A stretch of 64,000 bases of DNA. Source: JBFLXB01 sp964570625. Its GTDB lineage: Bacteria > Nitrospirota > Nitrospiria > 2-01-FULL-66-17. Shown here one piece after another: positions 26,211 to 34,357 of this stretch. How positions within the stretch are numbered: the stretch's first letter is position 1; each line of letters begins with the position of its first letter. A program made the position numbers and the translations under genes. The notes under the pieces are model-generated. The model saw only the letters and a program-made list of their open reading frames with translations, was not told the origin of the DNA and did no database searches. The stretch covers positions 1-64,000 of the forward strand of contig CAZMYW010000023.1 of NCBI GenBank assembly GCA_964570625.1, read 5' to 3'.

Positions 26211-26483
26211 ATGACCAAAGCAGAGTTGATCGACAAGATTGCGGGTTCGGCAGGGATCTCCAAAACTTCGGCCGGGAGGGCGTTGAGCGCCTTCGTCACA
26301 GGCGTCACGGGCGCGCTCAAGAAAGGCCAGCGCGTCTCGCTCGTGGGGTTCGGCACCTTCGTGGTTTCCAAACGGAAGGCGCGGATGGGTCGTAACCCAC
26401 GCACCGGGGAGGCCATCAAGATCGCCGCGGCCAAAGTACCGCGTTTTTCCGCTGGCAAGACGTTCAAATCCGCTATTCGTTGA
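26211..26483 (+). CDS. HU/IHF-family nucleoid protein
   Basis: 90 residues from ATG 26211, with AGGAGGGG 6 nt upstream. Complete HU fold: MTKAELIDKIAGSAGISKTSAGRAL, the VSLVGFGTFVVSKRKAR signature, RNPRTGEAIKI in the DNA-binding arm, and FSAGKTFKSAI at the end. It compacts and bends DNA. The long frame upstream of 26211 is not supported as coding. Confidence 0.96.
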   Translation: MTKAELIDKIAGSAGISKTSAGRALSAFVTGVTGALKKGQRVSLVGFGTFVVSKRKARMGRNPRTGEAIKIAAAKVPRFSAGKTFKSAIR

Positions 26484-26526
26484 GACCCGTTGCTCCCGCG
26501 CCCCGGCGCGTGAGCCCCACGTGGTT

Positions 26527-26562
26527 CGAACGGCTGTGGCGGGATTCCGTCACAGCCGTTCG
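26527..26562. terminator. Strong hairpin after the HU gene
   Basis: CGAACGGCTGTG and CACAGCCGTTCG form a perfect 12-bp stem with a 12-nt loop, 43 bp after the HU stop. No U-tract; likely transcription terminator or 3' stabiliser. Confidence 0.6.
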
Positions 26563-26579
26563 CACGTCGAGCGAATCGC

Positions 26580-26609
26580 TTGACAAGGCGGAAAGCCATT
26601 GCGTAGGAT
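26580..26609 (+). promoter_or_regulatory. Promoter of tRNA-Val
   Basis: TTGACA (26580-26585), 18-bp spacer, TAGGAT (26604-26609); predicted start about 12 nt before the mature tRNA 5' end at 26629. Confidence 0.6.
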
Positions 26610-26628
26610 GGGCACTCCGCGGTGGGGC

Positions 26629-26703
26629 AGGCACGTAGCTCAGGGGGAGAGCGCTACCTTGACACGGTAGAGGTCGGCGGTTCAAGACCGCCCGTGCCTA
26701 CCA
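26629..26703 (+). tRNA. tRNA-Val (anticodon GAC)
   Basis: 75 nt with encoded CCA. Acceptor AGGCACG/CGTGCCT, D-arm GCTCAGGGGGAGAGC, anticodon arm CTACCTTGACACGGTAG, T-arm GGCGGTTCAAGACCGCC. The 209 bp from here to thrS carry a GGCCC/GGGCC hairpin at about 26728-26745 and no gene I can support. Confidence 0.95.
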
Positions 26704-26912
26704 TCAGAGTGTATAAGCGCCTCGCAGGCCCCGGTGTCCGGGCCGAGAAGCGAAATCCTTGTATCAGGTGTGCTGAAGGTGCCATCGTCACATTTGCTGA
26801 AGTGTATGGACTCGTTGAACCGACGCCTGTGCGTTGTGGACCGCGTCATGCCGTCGCTCCGCCACCGCTACGCCTCTTGACCCCGCTTCGATGACCATCG
26901 AACACCCGTTGT

Positions 26913-28886
26913 ATGTCGGCTGATACGCGCCAGATCACACTGACGTTCCCCGATCGCACGACTCGAGCCTACCCAGCCGGGATCACCCCGTTGGCGGTCA
27001 TCGAGGGGCTGGCTCCCGCGGTCAAGGCCCGTATCGTGTCGCTGAAGGTGAATGGGCGGCCGTCCGACTTGCGCACCCCGCTGAGTCAGGACGCCCAGAT
27101 CGAACCACTCGTCTTCGACACCGCCGACGGCCGGGAGGTCTTTCGACACAGTTCCTCGCACCTGATGGCGCAAGCCGTGAAACGGCTGTTCCCGGGGGTC
27201 AAGCTGGCCATCGGCCCCGCGATCGACGACGGGTTTTATTACGACTTCGAGTACGACCGCGCGCTGACCCCAGAAGATCTCGAAAAAATCGAGACCACGA
27301 TGCAGGAGCTGGCGCGCGCGGGGTTGTCCATCGAACGCCAGGAGATGCCCAAAGCCGAAGCGATCCGGTTCTTCCGCGATCGCGGGGAACCGTACAAAGT
27401 CGAGATCATCGAAGGCATCCCCGACCCCACGGTCAGCCTGTACCAGCAGGGCGAGTTCATCGACCTGTGCGAAGGGCCGCACCTGGCCACCACCTCGGGC
27501 GTCGCCCACTTTAAACTGATGACGGTGGCCGGCGCGTACTGGCGAGGCGACGAAAAGAACCGGATGCTCCAACGCATCTACGGCACGTCCTTCCCTACCC
27601 GCGAGGAACTCGACGCGCATCTGGCGCGCCTGGAGGAAGCCAAACGCCGCGACCATCGCAAACTCGGCCGCGAGCTGGATCTCTTTTCGATGACCGACGA
27701 GGTCGGCGCAGGGCTGGTGTTATGGCACCCCAAAGGCGCGCGCATCCGCCGCGTGATCGAAGACTTCTGGCGCACCGAACACGATCACGCGGGGTACGAC
27801 ATGGTCTACAGCCCCCACGTGGCCAAACTCGACCTGTGGCGGCGCAGCGGGCACGTGGACTTTTATCGCGACAACATGTTTACGCCCATGGACGTGGAGG
27901 GCGTCGAGTACGAGTTGAAACCCATGAATTGTCCTTTCCACATCATGGTGTACAAGTCGCACCCCCGAAGTTATCGCGAGTTGCCGCTGCGATTCGCGGA
28001 GTTGGGCACGGTCTACCGCTTTGAGCGTTCCGGCGTGTTGCACGGCTTGCTGCGCGTCCGCGGGTTTACCCAGGACGACGCCCATCTGTTTTGCCGGCCC
28101 GACCAGCTCCAACCCGAAATCACCAACGTGCTGGACTTCGTGACCGCCGTCCTCACCACCTTCGGGTTCCCTGAGTTCGACGTGTATCTGTCGACGCGCC
28201 CCGAAAAATACGTCGGCGCCCTGGACCGGTGGGATCTTGCGACCTCCGCGCTGGAAGGCGCGCTCCGCGCCAAGGGCTTGGCCTACCAGGTCGATCCCGG
28301 CGAGGGCGTGTTCTACGGGCCCAAGATCGACATCAAGATCAAAGACGTGCTGAAGCGGTCCTGGCAATGCGCGACCATCCAGGTGGACTTCAACTTCCCG
28401 GACCGGTTCGGCCTGTCCTACACCGGCGAAGACGGCAAGGACCACCAACCGATCATGATCCACCGCGCGCTCTTGGGATCGCTCGAACGGTTTCTCGGCG
28501 TGTTGATTGAACACTACGGCGGGGCGTTTCCCACCTGGCTCGCCCCCACGCAGGCGATCGTGTTGCCCATCGCGGACCGCGTGCATCCTTTTGCGCGCGA
28601 GGTGGCAGCCACGCTGGCGGGCCGCGGGATCCGCGCCGAAGTCGACGCCCGCAACGAAAAGGTCGGGCTGAAGATTCGCGAGGCGCAACTCGCCAAGATC
28701 CCCTACATGCTGGTGGTCGGCGACCGAGAAGCTGCGGCCGGAACCGTGTCGGTGCGCCGGCGCGACGGGCAGGAAACCCCCGGGCAGCCAGTGGCGGACG
28801 TGGCGAACCATATCGAGTCGGAAATCCGGTTGCGTGGACCCGGTCCGTCTGTGGGAACGGGGCCCGCACCGAAGGGCCGGGCGTGA
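26913..28886 (+). CDS. thrS: Threonyl-tRNA synthetase
   Basis: 657 residues. TGS domain (about 10-70), editing domain with HSSSHLMAQAVKRLFPGVKLAIGP and IDLCEGPHLATT, class II catalytic core (ELKPMNCPFHIMVYK, RVRGFTQDDAHLFC, MIHRALLGSLERFLGVLIEHYGG), and the anticodon-binding domain from about 545. It attaches threonine to tRNA-Thr in the cytoplasm. It heads the usual thrS-infC-rpmI-rplT order. Confidence 0.97.
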   Translation: MSADTRQITLTFPDRTTRAYPAGITPLAVIEGLAPAVKARIVSLKVNGRPSDLRTPLSQDAQIEPLVFDTADGREVFRHSSSHLMAQAVKRLFPGVKLAIGPAIDDGFYYDFEYDRALTPEDLEKIETTMQELARAGLSIERQEMPKAEAIRFFRDRGEPYKVEIIEGIPDPTVSLYQQGEFIDLCEGPHLATTSGVAHFKLMTVAGAYWRGDEKNRMLQRIYGTSFPTREELDAHLARLEEAKRRDHRKLGRELDLFSMTDEVGAGLVLWHPKGARIRRVIEDFWRTEHDHAGYDMVYSPHVAKLDLWRRSGHVDFYRDNMFTPMDVEGVEYELKPMNCPFHIMVYKSHPRSYRELPLRFAELGTVYRFERSGVLHGLLRVRGFTQDDAHLFCRPDQLQPEITNVLDFVTAVLTTFGFPEFDVYLSTRPEKYVGALDRWDLATSALEGALRAKGLAYQVDPGEGVFYGPKIDIKIKDVLKRSWQCATIQVDFNFPDRFGLSYTGEDGKDHQPIMIHRALLGSLERFLGVLIEHYGGAFPTWLAPTQAIVLPIADRVHPFAREVAATLAGRGIRAEVDARNEKVGLKIREAQLAKIPYMLVVGDREAAAGTVSVRRRDGQETPGQPVADVANHIESEIRLRGPGPSVGTGPAPKGRA

Positions 28887-28948
28887 CCCGCCGGGGTTCG
28901 GCGGAACCGAACCGGGCTGTTAGACTGAGTCGGTAAAGGAGGTCTTCT

Positions 28949-29461
28949 ATCGCAGGGAAACTTCGGGTGAATCACGAGATTCGAATCCGTGAAGTGCGGG
29001 TCATCGGGCCCAACTCCGAGCAAATCGGGGTCCTTCCGATCGGCGATGCGCTCAAACGCGCCGAAGAAGCGGGGATGGACCTCGTCGAGATCGCGCCGAC
29101 CGCCGCCCCACCGGTGTGCCGGATCATTGACTACGGGAAGTACCGGTACGAACAGGCCAAGAAACAACACGGGGCCAAGCAGAAATCGACGCAGCTCAAG
29201 GAGGTCAAGCTCCGCCCCTTCACCGATACACACGACCTCGACTTCAAGACGCGCCACGCGCGGGACTTCCTGGCCGAGGGACACAAGGTGAAGATGACCG
29301 TGATGTTCCGCGGCCGGGAAATGGCCCATCAAGACGCGGGGCGGGTCGTGCTGGCGAAGGTCATCGAGCAACTGGGAGCCGCGGCGCAGGTCGAACAACA
29401 GCCGCGAATGGAGGGCCGGAACATGAGTATCCTCCTGGCGCCCAAACACGGAGCCGGATAG
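28949..29461 (+). CDS. infC: Translation initiation factor IF-3, ATC start codon
   Basis: 170 residues when started at ATC 28949. The SD GGAGGT (28938-28943) lies 5 nt before the ATC and the encoded start is (M)AGKLRVNHEIRIREVRVIG, the normal IF-3 N-terminus. The first standard start, GTG 28967, has no SD and would remove conserved residues. IF-3 prevents premature subunit joining and proofreads start codons; a non-standard AUU-type start in infC is the known basis of its autoregulation in E. coli. Linker and C-domain motifs KEVKLRPFTDTHDLDFK and GHKVKMTVMFRGREM are intact. Confidence 0.95.
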   Translation: MAGKLRVNHEIRIREVRVIGPNSEQIGVLPIGDALKRAEEAGMDLVEIAPTAAPPVCRIIDYGKYRYEQAKKQHGAKQKSTQLKEVKLRPFTDTHDLDFKTRHARDFLAEGHKVKMTVMFRGREMAHQDAGRVVLAKVIEQLGAAAQVEQQPRMEGRNMSILLAPKHGAG

Positions 29462-29522
29462 GCTCCCTGATCGTTTTAACCAAGCCGCGTCCGGCGGGGC
29501 CGGCGCAGCGAAAGGACCGACG

Positions 29523-29741
29523 ATGCCACGAACGGGAAAAAAAATGAAAACGCACCGGGGCGCGGCCAAACGGTTCCGGACCACGGGGTCCGGGAAAGTC
29601 GTCCGCAAGCGCTCGGGCAAACGCCATCTGCTCAGCCACAAAAACTCCCGGCGCAAGCGCGGGTACTCGCTTCCCGCGGTGGTGTCCGCCCCCGAGCAGA
29701 CCATGGTGAAACGCCTGCTCCCCTACGGGGGAAAGGTCTGA
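29523..29741 (+). CDS. rpmI: 50S ribosomal protein L35
   Basis: 72 residues, very basic. MKTHRGAAKRFRTTGSGKVVRKRSGKRHLLSHK is the L35 signature. SD GAAAGGA precedes ATG 29523. Between infC and rplT as in most bacteria. Confidence 0.97.
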   Translation: MPRTGKKMKTHRGAAKRFRTTGSGKVVRKRSGKRHLLSHKNSRRKRGYSLPAVVSAPEQTMVKRLLPYGGKV

Positions 29742-29789
29742 GTCACTATCAATAACGACGAGTCGAGATCGAATCGAAAGGAGTAGTCG

Positions 29790-30155
29790 ATGCCCCGCAC
29801 AAAAGGTGGACCCAAAACTAAAAACCGACGACGCAAGCGCCTTAAACTGGCCAAAGGCGCCTACGGAGGGAAGAGCCGCCTCTTCCGCACCGCCACCGAG
29901 ATGGTGGACAAAGGCCAGCAATACGCCTTCCGCGATCGCCGGGCGCGCAAGCGCAACTTTCGCCGCCTGTGGATCGCGCGGATTTCCGCGGCCACGCGGA
30001 TGGAAGGCCTGTCCTACAGCCAGTTCATGGCGGCGCTCAGAAACCTGGGGATTATGTTGAATCGGAAAGTGCTCTCGGATCTGGCGATCGTTGATCCGGC
30101 GGGATTCTCCAAGATCGTGGGCCAAGCCAAGACCAAGATCGCAGTCGCAGCGTAA
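29790..30155 (+). CDS. rplT: 50S ribosomal protein L20
   Basis: 121 residues. KRLKLAKGAYGGKSRLFRTA, RDRRARKRNFRRLWIARI and LSYSQFMAALRNLGIMLNRKVLSDLAI are L20 hallmarks. It binds 23S rRNA early in assembly and in some bacteria represses this operon. SD AAAGGAG before the ATG. A strong intrinsic terminator follows. Confidence 0.98.
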   Translation: MPRTKGGPKTKNRRRKRLKLAKGAYGGKSRLFRTATEMVDKGQQYAFRDRRARKRNFRRLWIARISAATRMEGLSYSQFMAALRNLGIMLNRKVLSDLAIVDPAGFSKIVGQAKTKIAVAA

Positions 30156-30180
30156 GTTCAGGGATTCAGGTTTTCCGGAA

Positions 30181-30209
30181 GGGGCGCGTCAGCGCCCCTT
30201 TTTGTTTTT
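30181..30209 (+). terminator. Intrinsic terminator after rplT
   Basis: GGGGCGC-GTCA-GCGCCCC followed by TTTTTGTTTTT: a 7-bp GC stem, 4-nt loop and U-tract, 25 bp after the rplT stop. It overlaps the end of the convergent pheT gene by two bases. Confidence 0.92.
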
Positions 30210-31896
30210 AGGACCGGGAAAGCAGCGCGTTGAGGGCGAGATCGAACACCGCGCACGGCATCCCAACGCCCCATGCCTCCAGGACCGCGGGGGAGACTTC
30301 ACCGATCACGCCGATAGGACGGCCATCCACCACGATGGTTCCCGCCCGGCCGTCGATGAAGGTTTGGTGCTGGACCGGATCGAGGCGATAACTCACATTG
30401 AGGGCGTAGCAGAGGTTTTCCAGCGCGGCGTGCGCCTCGGAAAATGCGGCCTCGGCATGGGCGATCAACACGGCCGCTCGCATGTCGGTTCGACAACCCA
30501 CGTCGGACGCCGGGTCGATGGTCGCGGCCTCACCCACCTCGAACACCCGATGGGGATACACCGCCTTCGAGCTGGCCGCTTCCACCCGCAGCAGCGACGC
30601 CAACAGGTTGGGACGGAGGACGGCGAACGTCTCAACCATCGGGTTATCCACCTCGACCAACCTACTTTCGACCGTCCGGTCACTCATCCGCTCCACCACT
30701 TCGTGCCGCGACGTCAGGATGTTGTCCATGGTTTCCTGGAAACCCAACCCGGTCAGGAGCTCTCGGACGCGGTCCGCGTAACGCTCGATCGCCGACAGCG
30801 ACCCGATCGTGAACTGGCTCGGCATTTCAGGCGCGAACGAATCGTAGCCGCGCGCGATTGCAATGTCTTCCACGATGTCGATCGGATGCAGGATGTCATC
30901 GCGATGAGACGGCGGCGTGACCTTCAAGGTCGGCCCCGATCCTGACACGCGATGGCCATATCCGGTGAGCAGACGACCGGCTTCCGGCGGCCGGATCGAC
31001 TCACCCAGCACCTGCTCGATCAAGTTCAACGGCACCACCACGGGTTTTGCGATCTCCCGCGGCGTGATGACCTTGCGTCCCATGGGTGTGGTCCAGGGGT
31101 AGTCAATCGTCACGGGCTCGACCGTTGCGCCGCGATCAGCCAGGTTGGCGGCCCAGATATTCACGGTCAGGACCACCATACGCAGATCCGTGCCCGTGAC
31201 TTCGACCAACAGATCGTCGTCGCCCACCGCCACCGCGCCCAAGGCCTGGCTGTTGATAATCGGCGGAAAGGAAAGGATCGCCCCCCGCGCATCGACCAGC
31301 AAGGGATACCGTGGGCTGTCGGCGATGATCTTGCCATAGGCCACGCCCTTGGGATGTTCGGTCAGAATTTCGCGTAAGCTCATGGCGCGGTCAACACCCA
31401 GCGGGACGAAGCTGGCCTCGTCAGGCGCCGAGGTCGTGTAGGACACCGGGAATACGATCTTTTGCAGCGGGTACAACCCGATGGAGACGGTCTGGCGCTT
31501 GCGGCCGTAGAGCTCGGCCAACTTCTCCTGCGTCTGGATGAACTGCGTGAGCAAGGTGTCGGTCACCCCGACGTTGCGCGCCACACAGGCCCCGATGTAG
31601 GGCCGCACCTGACGAATGTCTTTCGACACATTGATGCGGTACGCGCTCGACGGCCTGGTCGGCTTTCGTAGCGGTTTCGACGTTTTGATTGGGCGCAGGT
31701 GCCGCGCGATCCCTTCCACGCACCACAGGTCCGGCCGGTTCGTATCGTTCAGTTCGATGCGCAGCTCGCCAGTGGCTTCGACGTACTCCTTCAATTCACC
31801 TTTGACCAACGAGAGCGTCGATTCGAGTTGAACGGGCGTGAACCGCTTTCCAGCAAGGGCTTCAAGATCGGTTTTGAGGACCGTAATAGTAGGCAT
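30208..31896 (-). CDS. pheT: Phenylalanyl-tRNA synthetase beta subunit, archaeal/eukaryotic type
   Basis: 562 residues, the size of archaeal PheT (about 550) and not of bacterial PheT (about 800). It starts directly with MPTITVLKTDLEALAGK and the motif ELNDTNRPDLWCVEGIARHL. The bacterial N-terminal tRNA-binding (EMAP-like) and C-terminal ferredoxin-like anticodon-binding (FDX-ACB) domains are absent. The B5-type part and catalytic-like domain (HRDDILHPIDIVEDIAIARGYDSF, then ILTSRHEVVERM) are present. Six bp downstream of pheS, so one operon. It lies convergent to rplT. Confidence 0.93.
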   Translation of the reverse strand: MPTITVLKTDLEALAGKRFTPVQLESTLSLVKGELKEYVEATGELRIELNDTNRPDLWCVEGIARHLRPIKTSKPLRKPTRPSSAYRINVSKDIRQVRPYIGACVARNVGVTDTLLTQFIQTQEKLAELYGRKRQTVSIGLYPLQKIVFPVSYTTSAPDEASFVPLGVDRAMSLREILTEHPKGVAYGKIIADSPRYPLLVDARGAILSFPPIINSQALGAVAVGDDDLLVEVTGTDLRMVVLTVNIWAANLADRGATVEPVTIDYPWTTPMGRKVITPREIAKPVVVPLNLIEQVLGESIRPPEAGRLLTGYGHRVSGSGPTLKVTPPSHRDDILHPIDIVEDIAIARGYDSFAPEMPSQFTIGSLSAIERYADRVRELLTGLGFQETMDNILTSRHEVVERMSDRTVESRLVEVDNPMVETFAVLRPNLLASLLRVEAASSKAVYPHRVFEVGEAATIDPASDVGCRTDMRAAVLIAHAEAAFSEAHAALENLCYALNVSYRLDPVQHQTFIDGRAGTIVVDGRPIGVIGEVSPAVLEAWGVGMPCAVFDLALNALLSRS

Positions 31897-31902
31897 GTCG
31901 TG

Positions 31903-33474
31903 CTACAGGGTGGCGGTCGCGCGGTGCGCGCGAAGCTGTTCCAAATCTGGCGTGAACAAATCGCGGATATCTGACAGCCCTAGCGCGGTCATCGCCATCC
32001 TGTCGAGTCCCAACCCCCAGGCGATGACAGGGACTTTCACCCCGAGGGGACGCGTCACTTCGGGCCGGAACAACCCGGCGCCACCGAGTTCCATCCAGCC
32101 CAGCTTCGGATGCCTGGCATGCATCTCGACCGAGGGTTCGGTGTATGGAAAGTACGCGGGGAGGAACTTCACCTCGGGCGCACGCGCAACCTCTACCGCA
32201 AAAAGCCGTAAGAGACCGAGCAGCGTCCGAAAATTGATGTCCTCGCCGAGCACGATGCCTTCGACCTGGAAAAAGTCCGGCGCGTGTGTGGCATCCACCT
32301 GGTCATACCGAAAACAGCGCGCAATCGAAAAGTACTTGCCCGGAATCTTGGGCCCACCCGCCATGGTTCGCGCGGAAACAGACGTACCCTGGCTGCGCAG
32401 CACCAGACGCCTCGCGCGGGTGGGGTCGAACGGATACCGCCATCCCACCGACCCAGTCCCTTTGCCATTTTCATGCGCACGCGCCACGTTGGCAGCGAAC
32501 GGCTCGGGAATCGGCTTGGATTCTCGCGGCTCACGTACAAAGTACACGTCGTGGATCTCTCGCGCAGGGTGGAACTGCGGCATGAACAGCGCATCCATGT
32601 TCCAGAACTCATTTTCAACCAGCGGCCCGCGCATCTCTTCGAAACCCATGGACACCAACCGCGTCTTCACTTCATCCAGAAACGCCCGATACGGGTGTTT
32701 GCGCCCACCGAACACCCGCGCGGGACGCAATCCGATGTTGTACTTGCGAAACGTCTTGCCGCGCCACGCCCCGTCTTTGAGCAAGTCGGGTGTGAGCTGG
32801 GAGATCTCTTCCGAGAGCCCGAGACCGCGCTCGCGAACCGCCTGAGCGAGCGCAACCCCGACATCGGTCAGCGCAAACGTGCGCTCCTTGTCCTCGTCAA
32901 TGCGGAAAATCCCCTTGGCCTTGCCGCGCTTGGTGAAGTGTTGCTCGACCAACCGATCGGACGCAGTCGCAGGCTCACCCATCACGCGCGAACCCGCGCT
33001 GCCAAGGGCTTCGATCTCGCGCTGTAGGGTCTGTAGCTCGCCAAGCTCCGCACCCGGCACCGCTTCCAGCACCCCGCCTTCGACAATCCGAATCGCTCCC
33101 AGGCCCTTCAGCGTCCCGACCGCGCCGCTGACTTCATCCAGCTCCAGCCCCCGACCAGATCGCAAGTCGCCGACGGTCAACCGTTGCCCTTCGGAGAGCC
33201 ACTTGAGCATGCGAAGTTCAGGAATCAGATCAGCAGCGTAACGCTTCCCCGCCTCGGCCAACGCCGCACGACGGGTCACGGTCTCCTGCTCCACGCGGAC
33301 TGCACCCTTGGTGAGCAACCAGCCCAGCGCCATGGAAAGTTGCGACGCTGCCATCCCACTTCCCTCGCGCAATGCCGCTTCGGGCGACGACGTTCCTTCG
33401 CCGAACGCGCGAAACACGCGCGCCTCCAACGGATGGAGACCATCCAAAATCGCCTGATTTTCCGGGGAAAGCAT
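31903..33474 (-). CDS. pheS: Phenylalanyl-tRNA synthetase alpha subunit, archaeal/eukaryotic type
   Basis: 523 residues from ATG 33474; bacterial PheS is about 330-350. The N-terminal 230 residues form winged-helix-like tRNA-binding repeats (LHPLEARVFRAF, LRMLKWLSEGQRLTVGDL), as in archaeal and cytosolic eukaryotic PheS. The class II core has the family pattern RRLVLRSQGTSVSARTM, FFQVEGIVLGEDINF, and motif 3 ending WGLGLDRMAM. It charges tRNA-Phe with the pheT product. The ATG is preferred to TTG 33492 because the promoter at 33483-33511 places transcription start near the ATG. Confidence 0.93.
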   Translation of the reverse strand: MLSPENQAILDGLHPLEARVFRAFGEGTSSPEAALREGSGMAASQLSMALGWLLTKGAVRVEQETVTRRAALAEAGKRYAADLIPELRMLKWLSEGQRLTVGDLRSGRGLELDEVSGAVGTLKGLGAIRIVEGGVLEAVPGAELGELQTLQREIEALGSAGSRVMGEPATASDRLVEQHFTKRGKAKGIFRIDEDKERTFALTDVGVALAQAVRERGLGLSEEISQLTPDLLKDGAWRGKTFRKYNIGLRPARVFGGRKHPYRAFLDEVKTRLVSMGFEEMRGPLVENEFWNMDALFMPQFHPAREIHDVYFVREPRESKPIPEPFAANVARAHENGKGTGSVGWRYPFDPTRARRLVLRSQGTSVSARTMAGGPKIPGKYFSIARCFRYDQVDATHAPDFFQVEGIVLGEDINFRTLLGLLRLFAVEVARAPEVKFLPAYFPYTEPSVEMHARHPKLGWMELGGAGLFRPEVTRPLGVKVPVIAWGLGLDRMAMTALGLSDIRDLFTPDLEQLRAHRATATL

Positions 33475-33482
33475 AGGGCGGG

Positions 33483-33511
33483 ATGCTAGCAAAGGGCCTA
33501 GGGGAAGTCAA
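33483..33511 (-). promoter_or_regulatory. Promoter of pheST, apparently leaderless
   Basis: Minus strand: TTGACT (33511-33506), 17-bp spacer, TAGCAT (33488-33483), then 8 nt to the pheS ATG. Transcription should begin at or 1-2 nt before the start codon. No SD is present. Confidence 0.6.
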
Positions 33512-33521
33512 CGAAAGCGGA

Positions 33522-33550
33522 TTGAATGCCGGTCTGGCATGTAATAGAAT
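33522..33550 (+). promoter_or_regulatory. Divergent promoter of the small-protein/nucleotidyltransferase pair, apparently leaderless
   Basis: TTGAAT (33522-33527), 17-bp spacer, TAGAAT (33545-33550), then 6 nt to ATG 33557. Its -35 lies 10 bp from the -35 of the pheS promoter. Confidence 0.5.
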
Positions 33551-33556
33551 GCCGCC

Positions 33557-33739
33557 ATGTCAGACGACACTCCCCAATCTCCACTCACCGGCCGCCGCTC
33601 CAGCAAGTTGGGCGACGAGATGGATCAGTCGAAGATCGACCGTGCGCAAAAGATGACGCCCGAACAACGGTTGCTGCGGGCAATCGAGCTCTCCAATGCC
33701 ATTTTGAGGATCAAGAGCGAGTGTTCGAAGACGCGCTGA
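33557..33739 (+). CDS. Small acidic-basic protein, putative antitoxin partner
   Basis: 60 residues. No recognised domain. The middle MTPEQRLLRAIELSNAILRIK resembles small proteins that often precede AbiEii-like nucleotidyltransferase genes, but I cannot name the family. No SD; a promoter 6 nt upstream suggests leaderless initiation. It overlaps the next gene by 19 bp, a common sign of a two-gene toxin-antitoxin-like unit. Confidence 0.55.
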   Translation: MSDDTPQSPLTGRRSSKLGDEMDQSKIDRAQKMTPEQRLLRAIELSNAILRIKSECSKTR

Positions 33740-34272
33740 AGGAAATTTCCGGGCGCTTGGAGCGGGCGACACAAGGCGGTCTGCTACGCGCCTACGGTCT
33801 CATCGGCGGATTTGCAAGCGCCGTGCATGGTGTTCCGCGTTCGACAGAAGATATCGATTTTGCCGTTGTCCCCACGACCAACGACTCGAAACCACTTGCC
33901 GAAATATTAAGAGGTAGCTTTCATCCAGGAGGAACGGACGATCCCCTGCGCGGGGTTTTTCACGTGTCAATTTCAAGCCGCGATGCCCCTGTGCCCGTCC
34001 AGCTCATCGTCCTGCCGGTGCGGTGGAACAACGTGATCACAAAAGGCCTCCGCACGTTCCCGGTGCTGGACTCTCAGATTCCCGTGGTCTCGTGGGAGGC
34101 ACTGGTCTTGTTGAAACTCTATGGAGGTGCACCACAAGACCTTCTCGACGTAGCGACTATTATCCAGGTTCAATGCCCGCCGGCAGAGGCCTGGAACGAG
34201 CTTTCAGCGTTGGCCCGATCGGTTGGCCTTTCCGAGACTCTCAACGCGTTCCAGCAGAAATGGCAACAATAG
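33721..34272 (+). CDS. Nucleotidyltransferase-fold protein (AbiEii/MNT-like)
   Basis: 183 residues from GTG 33721. YGLIGGFASAVHGVPRSTEDIDFAV is the GG/S...DxD nucleotidyltransferase signature (substrate-binding Gly pair and catalytic Asp residues). SWEALVLLKLYGGAPQDLLDVATII matches the second conserved half, in which the helix carries KL.....QDLLD. This group includes AbiEii-type toxins and antitoxin-like nucleotidyltransferases that modify tRNA or partner proteins. A pair with the overlapping 60-residue gene is inferred. Confidence 0.75.
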   Translation: MFEDALKEISGRLERATQGGLLRAYGLIGGFASAVHGVPRSTEDIDFAVVPTTNDSKPLAEILRGSFHPGGTDDPLRGVFHVSISSRDAPVPVQLIVLPVRWNNVITKGLRTFPVLDSQIPVVSWEALVLLKLYGGAPQDLLDVATIIQVQCPPAEAWNELSALARSVGLSETLNAFQQKWQQ

Positions 34273-34357
34273 ATCTACCTCCTCCTTAATCAAAGCAATG
34301 AATCAACCCCGCCCTGCCGACCGTCTGCTTCACACACCGAGTTCTTGATCCATTCCC

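Noticed and set aside
26622..26894. A 90-codon frame across tRNA-Val and the thrS leader
   Set aside because: It reads through the tRNA and has no SD or recognisable domain.
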